Shown here one piece after another: positions 44,726-55,853 of a stretch of DNA of 64,000 bases. Below the pieces are notes generated by a model, which made no database searches, had not been told where the DNA came from, and saw only the letters and a list, made by a program, of their open reading frames with translations. Origin of the DNA: Rugalucina vietnamica (lineage: Eukaryota > Mollusca > Bivalvia > Lucinida > Lucinidae); the NCBI GenBank assembly GCA_964017185.1, contig OZ024879.1:23005456-23069455 (forward strand). The letters are read 5' to 3'. The stretch's first letter is position 1, and every line of letters starts with the position of its first letter. Both the position numbers and the translations under genes were made by a program.

Positions 44726-46870
44726 GTGGAAGCTGAACTGAAACGCCTGGAGGATTTGGACATTATTGAACGTGTTGACGGTCCAACAGACTGGGTATCG
44801 CCGATTGTTGTCGCGCCCAAACCCAAAAGTAAAACAAATGAAATACGGATTTGTGTTGACATGAGACTGCCAAACCAAGCAATCAAACGCACACGTCACA
44901 TCATCCCTACGATAGATGACGTAATTGTGGACTTAAACGGTGCACGTGTATTTAGTAAATTGGATTTACGTAACGGTTATCACCAGCTATTGTTAGCCGA
45001 AAAATCACGCAACGTAACGACGTTCACGACACATGTTGGATTACGCAGGTATAAACGCTTGAACTTCGGAATAAACAGTGCAGCGGAAATATTTCAAAAC
45101 ACTATCAGTTCGTCCCTTGAAGGATTAGAAGGTGTACGGAACATTAGTGACGACATAATTGTGTACGGCAGAACTCAACATGAACATGATCAACGGCTAG
45201 AGGCTGTATTAAAACGGTTGCAGGACAGAAACCTGACCCTAAACAAAGCCAAATGTGAGTTCAACAAGCACAAATTGGAATTCTTTGGCTATGTGTTCGG
45301 AGAAAATGGATTATCCGCAGATCCGAAAAAGTGTGACGTAATCAAGAATGCACCTCCACCCACAAACGTATCGGAATTACGCAGTTTTCTGGCTATGACA
45401 AACTATGTATCTAGATTTATAGTGCATTACTCAACCATCACTGAACCGCTTCGTGCTTTACTCAAAAAGGAAGTTACGTGGCAATGGAATCCAGAGCATC
45501 AAACCGCATTCGATCAGTTAAAGACAGCTCTAAGCAGTGACACTGTCATGACGTACTTCGATCCGAACCGCGAAACAGAAATAATTGTGGATGCAAGCCC
45601 AGTTGGCTTAGCAGGAATAATGCTGCAAGATGGGAAAGTTGTTTGCTATGCTAGCAAATCACTAACAGAAACTGGAAAACGATACTCACAAACTGAAAAG
45701 GAGAATTTAGCAATAGTATGGGCCATTGAACACTGGCATATTTACCTATTTGGTCATAAATTTACGTTGATCTGTGACGCCAAAGCATTGGAAAACATTT
45801 ATGGCAACCCGAAGTCGAAACCTCCCATGAGACTAGAACGTTGGCGTTTACGCTTACAAGCATATGACTTCGATGTTCAATATAAACCAGGACATTTAAA
45901 CATGAGTGACTATATAAGTCGACATCCTGGCATGACAAATCCTAAGGATTGTGAATCATCGAAAATAGCAGAGGAATACGTAGCATTTATCGCGAGACAC
46001 GACGTACCCAAGGCAATGACGTTACAGGAAATTGCATGTGAAACTGCAAATGACAATGGCTTGCAAACGGTAATTCAGAACGTGAAATCCGGAACCTGGA
46101 CTAATCGTTACGGTGAAAACAGCACATTGGATACATTTTCTCGGTGCAAAAATGAACTGACTGTATATACGCATGAAAACGGAGATGTTTTATTACATGA
46201 AAACAAGATTGTCATTCCCAAGGCACTTCAAAGGAAAGTAATTTCAATAGCACATAAAGGGCATCAAGGCATTGTGCGAACCAAACAGCTACTACGCGAA
46301 AAGGTGTACTTTCCATACATGGACAAACTTGTCGAAGAGACTTGTAAAAGCTGCATACCTTGCTTGGCTTCAACACCAAAACACACACCAGAGCCGTTGA
46401 AAATGAGCAAAATGCCGGACAAGGTAATGGATGAAGTAATTTTGGATTTTTCTGGGCCCTGGCCAGATGGAAAATACATTATGGTACTTATGGAAGAATA
46501 CTCGAGATTTCCAATTGTCGAAATTCTGAGCTCCATAAACGCAAAGACAGTAATCCCAGTACTTGACAAAATATTCAGTGAAGTAGGTGTGCCCCTGACC
46601 CTCAAATCAGATAATGTTGCGCCCATGAACTCAGCCGAATTCAAACAGTTTGCGGATTATCTTGGTTTCAAACACAGGAAAATTACGCCCAGACATCCTG
46701 AAAGCAACGCTCAGTGCGAACGATTTATGAGAACACTTGGCTTCTCATACACAAAACACATGCTGGAGACAGGACATGTACGCATTCCTGAGAAATTATC
46801 GTGCTACAAAACACCCATCAACAAAACAAACACCAGCTGTTCTGTTTTACGGACGGGAAACAAATATTAA
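44726..46870 (+). CDS. pol: Gypsy-1 pol: RT, RNase H, integrase
   Basis: The open frame actually starts just after 44650, upstream of this first Met. RT motifs: LDLRNGYHQL, LNFGINSAAEIFQ and the catalytic ISDDIIVYG near residue 140. RNase H: IVDASPVGLAGIM (~287) and the TEKENLAIVWAIEHWHIYLF segment. Integrase: HHCC with HKGHQG and CKSCIPC (~509-550), and the DDE core with LDFSGPW (~571), KSDNVAP (~627) and a final Glu in QCERFMR (~663). The usual SDNG at the second Asp is SDNV, perhaps harmful. The frame shifts near 46790 and is lost at 46870. Confidence 0.88.
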   Translation: MEAELKRLEDLDIIERVDGPTDWVSPIVVAPKPKSKTNEIRICVDMRLPNQAIKRTRHIIPTIDDVIVDLNGARVFSKLDLRNGYHQLLLAEKSRNVTTFTTHVGLRRYKRLNFGINSAAEIFQNTISSSLEGLEGVRNISDDIIVYGRTQHEHDQRLEAVLKRLQDRNLTLNKAKCEFNKHKLEFFGYVFGENGLSADPKKCDVIKNAPPPTNVSELRSFLAMTNYVSRFIVHYSTITEPLRALLKKEVTWQWNPEHQTAFDQLKTALSSDTVMTYFDPNRETEIIVDASPVGLAGIMLQDGKVVCYASKSLTETGKRYSQTEKENLAIVWAIEHWHIYLFGHKFTLICDAKALENIYGNPKSKPPMRLERWRLRLQAYDFDVQYKPGHLNMSDYISRHPGMTNPKDCESSKIAEEYVAFIARHDVPKAMTLQEIACETANDNGLQTVIQNVKSGTWTNRYGENSTLDTFSRCKNELTVYTHENGDVLLHENKIVIPKALQRKVISIAHKGHQGIVRTKQLLREKVYFPYMDKLVEETCKSCIPCLASTPKHTPEPLKMSKMPDKVMDEVILDFSGPWPDGKYIMVLMEEYSRFPIVEILSSINAKTVIPVLDKIFSEVGVPLTLKSDNVAPMNSAEFKQFADYLGFKHRKITPRHPESNAQCERFMRTLGFSYTKHMLETGHVRIPEKLSCYKTPINKTNTSCSVLRTGNKY

Positions 46871-47264
46871 ATTACCAAGATCACCTATTAACACTGAAAC
46901 CGATGAGAGCCACGTCAAAGCAAAACATGCAGACAAAAACGCTAAACTGAGAATGAAAGTGTATGCGGACAAAAGGAGAAACGCTAAACGGTCAAAATTA
47001 CGTACGGGAGATACCGTATTAGTACAACAGGACAGGCAAAACAAATTCACAACGCCGTTTGACCCCAAGCCATATGAAATTATCGAGAAAAAAGGGACAC
47101 AAAATACCAACATCCAGGACAGCGCAAACACACAAAACACCAACAATCAGAGCAGCACAGATACGGACAATACCAACGTCAAGAGCAGTGGAGAAACGGA
47201 TACGCCACGCAGATCATCGCGAAACAAAACCCCTCCCGCGTATCTCAAAGATTATGTGTGTTAA
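46790..47264 (+). CDS. Gypsy-1 pol C-terminus in shifted frame
   Basis: In frame 3 the integrase continues with AFLRNYRATKHPSTKQTPAV and LFYGRE, then KVYADKRRNAKRSKLRTGDT and a low-complexity Asn/Thr tail ending PPAYLKDYVC and a stop. The DNA-binding part between YEIIEKKG and the tail looks shortened relative to related elements. A 3' UTR of ~690 bp without ORFs follows up to the LTR. Confidence 0.8.
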
Positions 47265-47956
47265 ATAAGTGATGTGTAAATAATTCTGTGGAGTATATTT
47301 AGTGTGAAATAGCTATTATCAGTTATAGTGAAATTTACGTGCTTAATCAATTATCAATATTGTTTCATTTGGATTAACCACTATTCCATTCATTCAATAT
47401 TCTACGGATCTAAAATCAAGTGCAATTCTTAATTTCAGAATTCAATTGGATTAATATTCGTTTGGCTCGATATGACTGAGATGCTGTAAATTAGGCAGTA
47501 AACTTCAGAAACAGAAGCAGTTTAAGTCTCACATAAAGAGAACTTCATAAAGCTATTTCAGTTTATTTGCTTTCAAGTAATGTTGTTTTACATGTTTAGT
47601 TAGCTTACTTTTCATTTAACCTGCATGCAAAACATATGAAACTATTTTAGAGGCAAACATGTTTAATCTACATTGGAACTATGACCTGAACTTTCTCATG
47701 AACCAGTGCAGAAATTTCATTGAGAAAATACACACCCTAGTGTCAGACTGGTAATTGGATAAATATTCCATATCATGGGAACTGTCTACGATCTGGATTA
47801 TTTATTTGTAAAACAGAGACAGAGTGCTTAGTTTCCACTCAGCGTGCAAACTAAAACTGACAGATATCAGTGATATGTTTACAGTTAAAATATCAACAGG
47901 AAATATGTTTTGACACTTAAATACCACACAAAGTTTTCATCTAAGTTTAGGGGGAA

Positions 47957-48152
47957 TGTAATGTATTAATCTACATCATCTGAATAGCTCCGCCTTTATG
48001 ACCATATAGATATTTGGAACTACTTTATCTCTCACGCGCTCTGCATGCTATGATTATTGGCATCATTCATACTTTAGATTTGTAGTAGTAAACAATAAAA
48101 ATGTAACCGTTCAAAAACTCTTATTATTGTCTTACCCACATAAGACACTACA
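47957..48152 (+). repeat. Gypsy-1 3' LTR
   Basis: One substitution from the 5' LTR. Preceded by the polypurine tract and followed by AATGT. Confidence 0.95.
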
Positions 48153-49580
48153 AATGTATTTATACTGATGGTTCAAAAGAAGAAAACAAAGTTGGTTGTG
48201 CTACTTTTACAAACGGCAATTGCAAAACGTTACGCTTACCTGATGGTTCTTCAATTTTTACAGCGGAAGCTAAAGCTATAGACTTATCTTTAGACTTCAT
48301 AAATGAGTGTAACTCAAAGGACAAATTCATTATATTTTCTGACTCTATGTCAGTTCTACAGGCCTTAAACCATACGTCATCAAAAAACCCTCAAATTCAA
48401 AAACTATTAATAAAACACCATACCATCTCAGAAGTGAAAACAATTATTTATTGCTGGGTTCCCAGTCATATAGGTATATATGGAAATGAGAAAGTTGATA
48501 AGAACGCTAAAGAATCGTTAAATCTAGAACAAACTGTTTTCAAAATTCCTTATGTCAATTTTAAACCTTTTATTAACGAGTACATCTCTGATAAATGGCA
48601 AACAATCTGGAACGGAGCGAACTTTGATAAATTAAGGGAAGTTGAACCGATCGTTAAACGACCAAAAGTAATTAATAAACTTTCGAGACGAGAAGAAATC
48701 GTTCTTGCTCGTCTCTGAATCGGCCATACAAGAATAACACATTCCCACTTATTAAAGCGAGAAGATCAACCCAAATGCATTGGCTGTGATACACCATTTA
48801 CAGTTAAACACTTTCTTTTGGAATGCACTGACTTTGCTGCGGAGCGAGTTTCCTGTTTTCAAGTTAATAACTTGAGAGAGTTGTTTAAAGATGTACCCGT
48901 TGGAAACATTTTATCATTTCTTAGACAAGTAAATCTGTTTTATAAATTATAAATTTTTAACCATCAATGTTATTATTTCATATATCGTTTCTTTACAACG
49001 ACATTAATATCTTACTAAGTGTTACATTTTAATATGATTTCAATATGTTTTTATCGTTTTACCTTGTTAGACGCTAATGACCCATCAGGGTTGATGCGTC
49101 GTTAAACAACAAACAAACAAACAAATTTACTGCTTACTCACAATAAATGTACTACATTAATGGTAAGACTTAAGACCATAAGACTTGTTATATACATATT
49201 GTTACTTTCTTTGAAAATGTTAAAAAATAAAAAACGAATACATGTGTAATGAGAAAACGAAGCATACTTTTGTTTTATTATTCCTCAACTTTGTGGGTAA
49301 ATCAAACATACTGTGGATATAGTCTACAATCCGTGTTAAATGCTGTATTGAACAATGGTACCTGATGGCTGCGACCATTTTTTCACACTGACAGTGCTTT
49401 TGTCGTCTCCTTTTTCCTCCCAGAAATTAGTTTAAACATATTTTATTGTCAAACTCAAAGGGGTTGGGCTACAAGTTCTAACAGCATTAATTACAGCCCG
49501 TCCCCTACAACATATTTACAACAACAGCATACATGGCAAACATAAACAAAAATTTTATACAATGCATATTCCTTTTTATC

Positions 49581-49583
<3 letters not shown>

Positions 49584-49614
<31 letters not shown>
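49584..49614. repeat. (AG)n microsatellite
   Basis: About 15 AG units, in a stretch (49140-49690) with no other feature. Confidence 0.95.
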
Positions 49615-49616
<2 letters not shown>

Positions 49617-49691
49617 GAAGCTTCAGTGTCAGATGTCAGTTTGGAGAAATCAAAACTGGACGGGGTATGGGACTTATTCGTCATGCAATGA

Positions 49692-49733
49692 TTATTCAAA
49701 GCGCCTTGTATCCTTTATGTACTGTTGGACAGC
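49692..49733 (-). CDS. Short terminal exon joined to 51370-51573
   Basis: TTCTATTTCAG precedes 13 codons (AVQQYIKDTRRFE) and a TAA. It begins in phase 0, matching the donor of the exon at 51370-51573. LINE-2 ends only ~12-15 bases upstream of the polypyrimidine/acceptor region, which may affect splicing. Confidence 0.4.
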   Translation of the reverse strand, partial: AVQQYIKDTRRFE

Positions 49734-49744
49734 CTGAAATAGAA

Positions 49745-50815
49745 GAGAATTATCATCATCATTTAGAGTAGATTTTCCCTACAAAATTGTATTTAAACTC
49801 AGAGGGTGATAATTGCGTGTATTTCTAAACATAATCAATCTTGAATCTCTATAGTTTTGGCATTCAAAGAAATAATGTTCAGCATTTTCAATAATACAAC
49901 CACAACTACAACTAAGTGAGTCGGTAAGATGGATGTGAAAGAGGTCGCATTTTAAGTCGCTGCAATTATTACGTAGTCTTGCATGTAAGACGGCCAATCT
50001 CCTTTGACCTTTCATGAAATATGTGGGGACATGGGTATTGCCTAAGACTTCATTTTTAAATGTGCTTCGAAAAGAAACAAAAGTATCAATTTCTCTGATG
50101 GCATTGTTTAGATTATTCCAATCAGACACGGACGATGGAATACAGGATTTGTGAGATATTTCGGTACGGGTATACATTGTTGAAATGTTTTGTCGATTGC
50201 ATAAAGGATAGTTAGTGACATCTCCAACAAGGGGTGGAACAATATCAGATATGTAGTCGGGAACAAGGTTGTTGGAGCACATCTTTTGAAAGTATGTCAT
50301 TTTCGAAAGTGAATCCCAACCACATTCCTGGTACAAGTTTGGTATAGATGCAGATTTAGTTAGACCTGTGACTATACGGGCGGCTTCGTTTTGTAATCTT
50401 TCTAGTGCATTTTTGTCCTGATCAGAACAACCATCCCACACAATAGAAGAATACTCTAACAGAGGTCTTACATATGAAACATACATTTGGTTCAAAGCTT
50501 GTCGAGTAAACCGGTATTTTTATTTTCGCATGAAACCTAACATTTTATATGCAGAGCTTAATATAGTTTCTATATGAGAATGCCATTGCCCATTATATGA
50601 TAAGGTTAAACCCAAATGTTTGTGGTTTTCAACTAAGTTAATGAAAGTGTTATTAAAAGAAAAAGAGGGTATGAAATCAAGGGACCTTAGAGTGAACAAC
50701 ATTGCAACCGTTTTGATAGGGTTGAAATCTACTAGCCATTTCTTAGCCCAAATTGATATTAGTGCAAGGTCGTGGTTGATAACTCCTTCGATGTCCCAGA
50801 AATGAAAGCTGATGC
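49745..50815 (-). mobile_element. LINE 2, 5'-truncated, no RNase H
   Basis: On minus, coding begins near 50810 (FHFWDIEGVINHDLALISIW) and shows KWLVDFNPIKT and HKHLGLTLSYNGQWHSHI, typical of CR1/Jockey-type RT C-terminal parts. An in-frame TAA near 50519 splits it. The second part has SYVRPLLEYSSIVWDG and ends with a CSCGCIIENAEHYFFEC zinc-finger-like segment. The 3' end is an ATG-repeat tail. It lies in an intron of the minus-strand gene. Confidence 0.85.
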
Positions 50816-51119
50816 CAATTCTGGTCAGCTCACACACGAGTTACTTTTATCTTTTCTGGTCTATTGACCAAGTAATCACCTATTAAAAAGATAAATCAGG
50901 AAATCTTGCTTCAAATTGAATGTTTTAACATATATAATGAAGCCACACCAGATACAAGTACTGTTCATAGCTTTGTTTATCGACAGCAAAGAATCTGTTA
51001 TCTACACATTTGTGCACAAGTACTGAGATAAACTAGCAGTTGTTTATATTCGCCAAATCATTGGCAATAATAACCAGAAAAATCAAGGCAGCAATGAAAT
51101 TATAAAACTGGTCCTTTGT

Positions 51120-51329
51120 TGGTTGGTTGGTTGGGTTAATGCTTTACATCCCTGTCAACAATTTTTCAGTCATGTTGGGATGGAGCCACCGCTTCCTGTG
51201 TATTTAACCAGTAATGTGGGGAGTAAATGTGTCTTTGCTCAATGACAAAACACGGGGGCGGTAGGTCTCGAACCAGCGACCCCTGGATCAGAGGTCTGAC
51301 ACTCTACCACTGAGCCACCGCGCTCCCCT
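51120..51329 (-). mobile_element. tRNA-derived SINE with 12-bp TSD
   Basis: CTGGTCCTTTGT is duplicated (51108-51119 and 51330-51341). On minus the head has GTGGCTCAGTGGTAGAG (A box) and GGTTCGAGACC (B box), with anticodon-like GAT in a CTGATCC loop. The 3' end is GGGATGTAAAGC and AACC repeats. Fragments of the family occur at 5459-5527 and probably near 42190 and 56590. Confidence 0.9.
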
Positions 51330-51369
51330 CTGGTCCTTTGTGGTTTGAGTAGATAAAAAAAAATAGTAC

Positions 51370-51573
51370 CTGATTAAACAACTTTAAGGAGATCCTAATT
51401 CTGCAGTGAAGGTCATCTGGCACCAAAGCAGTGTAAGGGATGAACTCGCACAAGTCATGTAGAATATAGCCTCTGTTTCTTGTTTGAAAGGCATTCACCT
51501 GATCATCTGGCGAACGCTGAACTGGCCAGGATGGTACTATTGCAAACATTTGACATTCACCAAGACAAGGCGA
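51370..51573 (-). CDS. Exon of an unidentified minus-strand gene
   Basis: TTTGCTGATTCAG and AATCAG|GTACTA bound 68 codons in phase 0-0: CQMFAIVPSWPVQRSPDDQV, NRGYILHDLCEFIPYTALVP and RIRISLKLFNQ. Splice signals, length and composition support a real exon. No family recognised. It would join 49692-49733 downstream. Confidence 0.5.
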
Positions 51574-51811
51574 CTGAATCAGCAAAGAAAAACTTAATAT
51601 CCTATTCAATCACTTCTGACATTGCACATGAATCAATACAGTAAATCTATATCAGGACACAGGGCAGACAAAAGTAAGATATGGTGACTTAGTTAATTGT
51701 TAGGTGACTTAGGTCTGAACATCACACAATGTTGCACAGGCAGCCACAAGTGTACCCTTGTAATAAAATCACATCACTACAGGATTTCTCTCAATTGCTT
51801 CCCCAGTGTTT

Positions 51812-52370
51812 AAAAAGGTACAAGTAGGCAAAGATCAGGAAAAGGCGCAATCAGAAAAAGATTCCCACTCCAAAAACCGAGGTGGGAAAAAAACAAACTA
51901 ACAATCAGGTACTTATACCATGAAACATATCGTAAGCCGAATGAGCAGCTATTTTCCCAATAGGTGGCCACTCAGTTACCTTAACCTAACTAAAAATATG
52001 GAAACATACATAAGGCGCCAACAGCACAAAAAAAATTTAAACACCAAGACATAAAACAAAAAAACCACCACAGAAGTATCGACTTGGAACGATCAGTAAC
52101 ACAAAGTTACTGGCGGGCTTAAACCGGTTTTACAGGTACCTAACCTCACCCTCAGCTTCTGCAGTGGTTCATAACATTTAGTTAGTTGTTCGGTCCTCGT
52201 GTTGAATCTCTAACTAGTCAATGAATCATCAAGAACAAACAAATAAATCATGATAAACATCCTGATGAATCAAAAACCAGGACTCAAAGATTGAGTAAGC
52301 TGCCCGACAATGGAGATCCCTGGGCGCCGAATAACCTACTAACTCCGGAGCAAAAGAAAACACCAGTTGG
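51812..52370 (-). mobile_element. PLE 3' tail
   Basis: Nearly identical to the tail of the 58-59.9 kb PLE, in reverse, from AAGGTACAAGTAGG to CACCAGTTGG. 5'-truncated with no RT sequence. Confidence 0.88.
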
Positions 52371-52609
52371 TCAAGTTCGCATCTCCTGTAAGATGCAGGG
52401 ACTCATTTTCCACCTACCACTTATAGGTAAAAGTGAAAAGTGAATAAACCCCGTACATGTAAGCTTAGCTAGCGACCCACTGTAGTTCATAGCTCCATGA
52501 ACCTCAGAAAAATCAAACTCATTCCTTTTATTTAGGGGGTAACTGTATTCAAATTTTTCATTTGGTGCGGTATATATCGTCGGATATACATTCGGAAATA
52601 ATGGTAGAC

Positions 52610-54085
52610 ATAGACATAGAAACTTTATTTAACGTCGAATATGATTAACTACAACATAAGCCCAGTAGGGCTTTTATTTCGACAAACATATGTAAAATAA
52701 TTAAAAGTAACAGAGTATATCACAGCATGCACACGTATATAAACACGATTATTTACAAGATGAATCACAGATAATAGGAAGTACTTTTATATCACGGCTA
52801 GCAAATTTTTGTATTTTTTAAAATTAATATAATAATGACACATATAGTTATTTGAAATGTTTATAGAGACAAAGATGCCTGGATCCCAATGGTTACCTTT
52901 GCTCGAAAACGAAAACTTAAAATAGGTGCAAGTCAAAATAAAATTAAATTTGGGGTCAGCAAGGAGACCACAAAGGGTAGGCTCCCACAGTTGCTCCTTA
53001 CAGACAAGGGCCGAAAAGGGGAGGAGGGAGAAATCTAAAAAAATTAATCAAAGGAAACTGTGGGACAAAGCATCCCAGGTCTCAGCAACCTGTAAAATAA
53101 GAAAATGATACATAAAAATTTAGGGCTTTGACATAACTGAATGAAAATGGAAAAACATAACACAAGTAAAAAATGAACAAAGAAATAAAATAAAACTGAA
53201 CAAAGAATTTTCAAAATAAGAAATCAGGCAGAACAAGAAGGACACTTACAGTTGAGTCCGTCCCAGGCCCGGAGCAGCCTCCGGAACTGAGGATAAGATT
53301 CTGCCAATCTCAACTCATTTGGGAGGCTGTTCCAGATCCGGGCCGCCTCATACCGGAAGCTCCTTAAGCCGTACCTGGTACTGTTTACACGAGGGATCTG
53401 TGCCTGCTTCTCAGATCTGAAATCATAGGGAGAGGACTTAAGACTTATCAAGTCATGCAAATAGGATGGAGCTATGTTGTTAACAATTTTAAAAACTTCC
53501 CCAGCCATAAGTTTCATTCTGCTGATATGCAGAGGTAGTACTCCATTTTGTTGTAGAAGATCCGGCAGAGGAGACTCAAAATCATCACAGATGAATCTGA
53601 GGGCCCTCTCCTGGATCTTCTCCATCTTATTTGCACTTGACTGATTGCAAAAATGCCATACTATTGGACAATGATTAAAATTTGACATTATGAAAGATTT
53701 ATAAATCATTAATTTGCCTTGTTTAGTTAAAAACTTTCCTATGCGCTTAAGAACAGCTAGCTGCTGAGATGCTTTAGTACAAATTTGAGATATATGGTCC
53801 TTAAAATTCAATTGAACATCTAAAGTAACACCTAGCAGAGAAACCTTGTCCTCACATGTAATCTTAGTGTGACCCAGTTGAAATGATGTAATAGCATCAA
53901 ACGTTCTTTTACCAACACAAATAACCTGAAACTTATCAGGATTTGCTTTCATGAGATTATTTTCAAACCACTGAATCAATGAAAGACTTTCCTTGACTAA
54001 CACTTGATGCAGAATTTCTATTTTTTTGTGAATATAAGCAAGGGTGTTATCATCTGCATAGTTATATAGTGAACATTGGCAACGC
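52610..54085 (-). mobile_element. LINE 3 (L2/CR1-type), 5'-truncated
   Basis: The frame on minus begins at the RT catalytic box LYNYADDNTLAY (~54065) and stays open for about 280 codons: WFENNLMKANPDKFQVIC, KVSLLGVTLDVQLNFKDHIS, FNHCPIVWHFCNQSSANKME and the terminal RYGLRSFRYEAARIWNSLPN, ending at 53224. A ~600-bp 3' UTR runs to 52612 (AAATAAAGTTTCTATGTCTA). This pattern is typical of L2/CR1 elements. Intact coding suggests a young insertion. Confidence 0.85.
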
Positions 54086-54341
54086 GTATATACAACGATA
54101 TACCGCCCCAAATGAAAAAAATGAATATTGTTTATCCCCATTCTAATGCTCTTTTAACAATAAACATAGAAAATTCAGTGTTTTTCACGAAACGCAAGCG
54201 GCTTATAACCATGATGTTAACCAATCACATGACGTTGGGTTTCCGACGGTCATTAGAATATGACATGAAGACATTTTGAAATCAATCTGCACGGCTAGAC
54301 TGTGTATAGTGCTGAAATATAGCATTTTAATAGTTTTAACT

Positions 54342-54554
54342 TTATGTTGATCTCTTATCCACAGCCTTTGTGATGCACTTCCATTCTTCTGGGTCTATTT
54401 GAACATGTCTGGCCGTTACATGTTTCGACTCACTAATGCTCATTATCAAATTGTCCCATTGATACCAAATTACATCCTCAAGTCTTGGCCAGAAATATCT
54501 ATTAACACCGATACGCGCCATACACTTTACTTCAGCTGACTGATCATCCAAGTC
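54342..54554 (-). CDS. Exon-like segment, unidentified
   Basis: After TTTTTATTTCGCAG the frame reads DLDDQSAEVKCMARIGVNRY, WPRLEDVIWYQWDNLIMSIS and VQIDPEEWKCITKAVDKRST to a TAA. It could be a terminal exon or one with a lost donor. Family not recognised. Confidence 0.4.
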   Translation of the reverse strand, partial: DLDDQSAEVKCMARIGVNRYFWPRLEDVIWYQWDNLIMSISESKHVTARHVQIDPEEWKCITKAVDKRST

Positions 54555-55527
54555 CTGCGAAATAAAAATATAACAAAATGAGCTGCGTCGTGAGAAAACC
54601 TAATTTTGATCAGTGCGAAAACAAATTTCAATGTTCTAGCTGTTGTCAGAGGTACAGCCTGGCTTGCATCCGAACTGGTTTGAAACCCCGAAGACTGGTT
54701 TTCTCGCACCGCTGCTCAAATTAGGCCTATTATAAATAAGAGCTGTCGCAGGACAGCGTGCTCGACTGCTTCTGACCTTTGTCAATCTAAAATCACTGAA
54801 CTCTGAAATATAGGTCACAGTGACAAATATTTATTTTATGGTACAACACTGATAATTAAATAGGATTTTGTTCATAAATGTCTTGCTCCAGAGTATATAA
54901 GGCAAAAATTAGTGAACCACGAAATAAGGCCACTGTGACATATGACTACTTCTGGGTCAAAGGTGTTGTCATAATCATTCAGCACTGTTTGAAGTATTTA
55001 GTTTCCATTCTCCTCCTATCAAATAAGAATGAAACAACATTCATTATACAAGTGACATTTTTTATATCACAGATATTATCAAGTGTTTTTATCATTTTTC
55101 CCTGGTATATATTGCAGAAGGATGTGTCGCATATGACATTTGAGTAAATATGAATATTTGATAGTACTCATTGATAATCCATTATATCTGTTATGCAGGA
55201 TATCTTATGTTTCAGTGCTGACAATATTTATTGTTTGAGAGGACTACTGGTCTTGTAAATGCTCATTCGATACTTTGTATATATTTAAATAGTTTAACAT
55301 ACATGTATTGTATATGGCATTAGGCCAGTGACATGACACATAAAATTTTAAAGAAGGTCATAACAAAGGTTTAACTGTATGGTGTTGGTGGCTATTATGG
55401 TCAACAGGACTTCATGTTTTTGTTTTTTCTTCTTTGGATCGACATAAAAATCAAATGAGATAAAAATCTGAAATAAAGCCACCCTTAATATTAAAAACTA
55501 CTTACCAAATATTTTTTTTCTGATTAC

Positions 55528-55601
55528 CTTTTTGTTATTTTCATTTTCCTTATCTTTTTGTCGTAGTCTTCTGCTTCTGTGTCTGTGAATTCGGGATCAG
55601 A
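55528..55601 (-). CDS. Short charged exon
   Basis: CTATTTTTTAG and AAAAAG|GTAATC bound 74 bases reading SDPEFTDTEAEDYDKKIRKM and a basic end. Good splice sites but phase 2 does not fit the exon at 54342-54554, so an exon is missing between them or they belong to different transcripts. Confidence 0.35.
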
Positions 55602-55699
55602 CTAAAAAATAGAAACATCAATCTTTATTTATAATTGTGAAATACATAAATACATACATTGTTTTCATTTTAAGATCTTTTAAGGCTGATTAAAAAGGC

Positions 55700-55700
<1 letters not shown>

Positions 55701-55751
<51 letters not shown>
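55701..55751. repeat. (AT)n microsatellite
   Basis: About 25 AT units directly beside the palindromic tRNA-like element. Confidence 0.95.
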
Positions 55752-55753
<2 letters not shown>

Positions 55754-55758
55754 AACTG

Positions 55759-55853
55759 AATTAGCATACAAAAATCGAACCACGGACCTCCTGCATCCCG
55801 GGCAGATGGCTAACCATTACACCACCGCGGTCTTCCGATTTTGTATGCTAATT
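55759..55853 (-). repeat. tRNA-like sequence closed by an 18-bp inverted repeat
   Basis: The arms AATTAGCATACAAAAATCG and CGATTTTGTATGCTAATT pair to form an extended stem. Between them the minus strand reads GCGGTGGTGTAATGGTTAGC (A-box/D-arm-like), an anticodon-like hairpin CTGC-CCGGGAT-GCAG and GTGGTTCGATT (B-box-like). It looks like a tRNA whose acceptor stem has been replaced by a longer terminal inverted repeat. It may be a tiny SINE/MITE hybrid or a retrotransposed tRNA. Confidence 0.6.

Larger units (their letters stand above)
42985..48152 (+). mobile_element. Gypsy-type LTR retrotransposon 1 (young)
   Basis: Two 196-bp LTRs (42985-43180 and 47957-48152) differ at a single position (T/C at the 24th base). 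Both start TGTA and end TACA, and the 5-bp AATGT is duplicated on each side (42980-42984 and 48153-48157). AGGGGGAA at 47949-47956 is the polypurine tract; the primer-binding site should begin in TTGGCGACGAGTG at 43181. It is inserted in the LINE at 42462-49125. Near-identical LTRs show a very recent insertion, yet pol carries two frame changes, so this copy is probably non-autonomous. Confidence 0.95.
42462..49125 (+). mobile_element. LINE (5'-truncated) with 14-bp TSD, split by Gypsy-1
   Basis: The 14-bp TTTACTGCTTACTC flanks the element (42448-42461 and 49126-49139). The left part (42462-42984) encodes the RT thumb/connection region, e.g. LDYGSIVYGSARPSYISSLD and LYLRREKLALQYAIRIA. The right part (48158-49125) starts with the RNase H catalytic YTDGSKEE, continues with FTAEAKAID and IFSDSMSVLQAL, and ends with the Cys/His tail, 3' UTR and AAAC-type tail. 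Ignoring the LTR element and one TSD copy, the frame is continuous across the break. A TGA at 48716 replaces CGA of the 1-462 copy. Confidence 0.92.

Noticed and set aside
46264..47146. Minus-strand ORFs opposite pol
   Set aside because: Shadows of integrase coding sequence.
50835..50876. Extra exon GDYLVNRPEKIKVTRV
   Set aside because: Its phase does not fit the donor at 51370, whereas that donor fits the exon at 49692-49733 directly.
51250..51325. tRNA gene on the minus strand
   Set aside because: Flanked by a 12-bp TSD together with a SINE body; part of a SINE.
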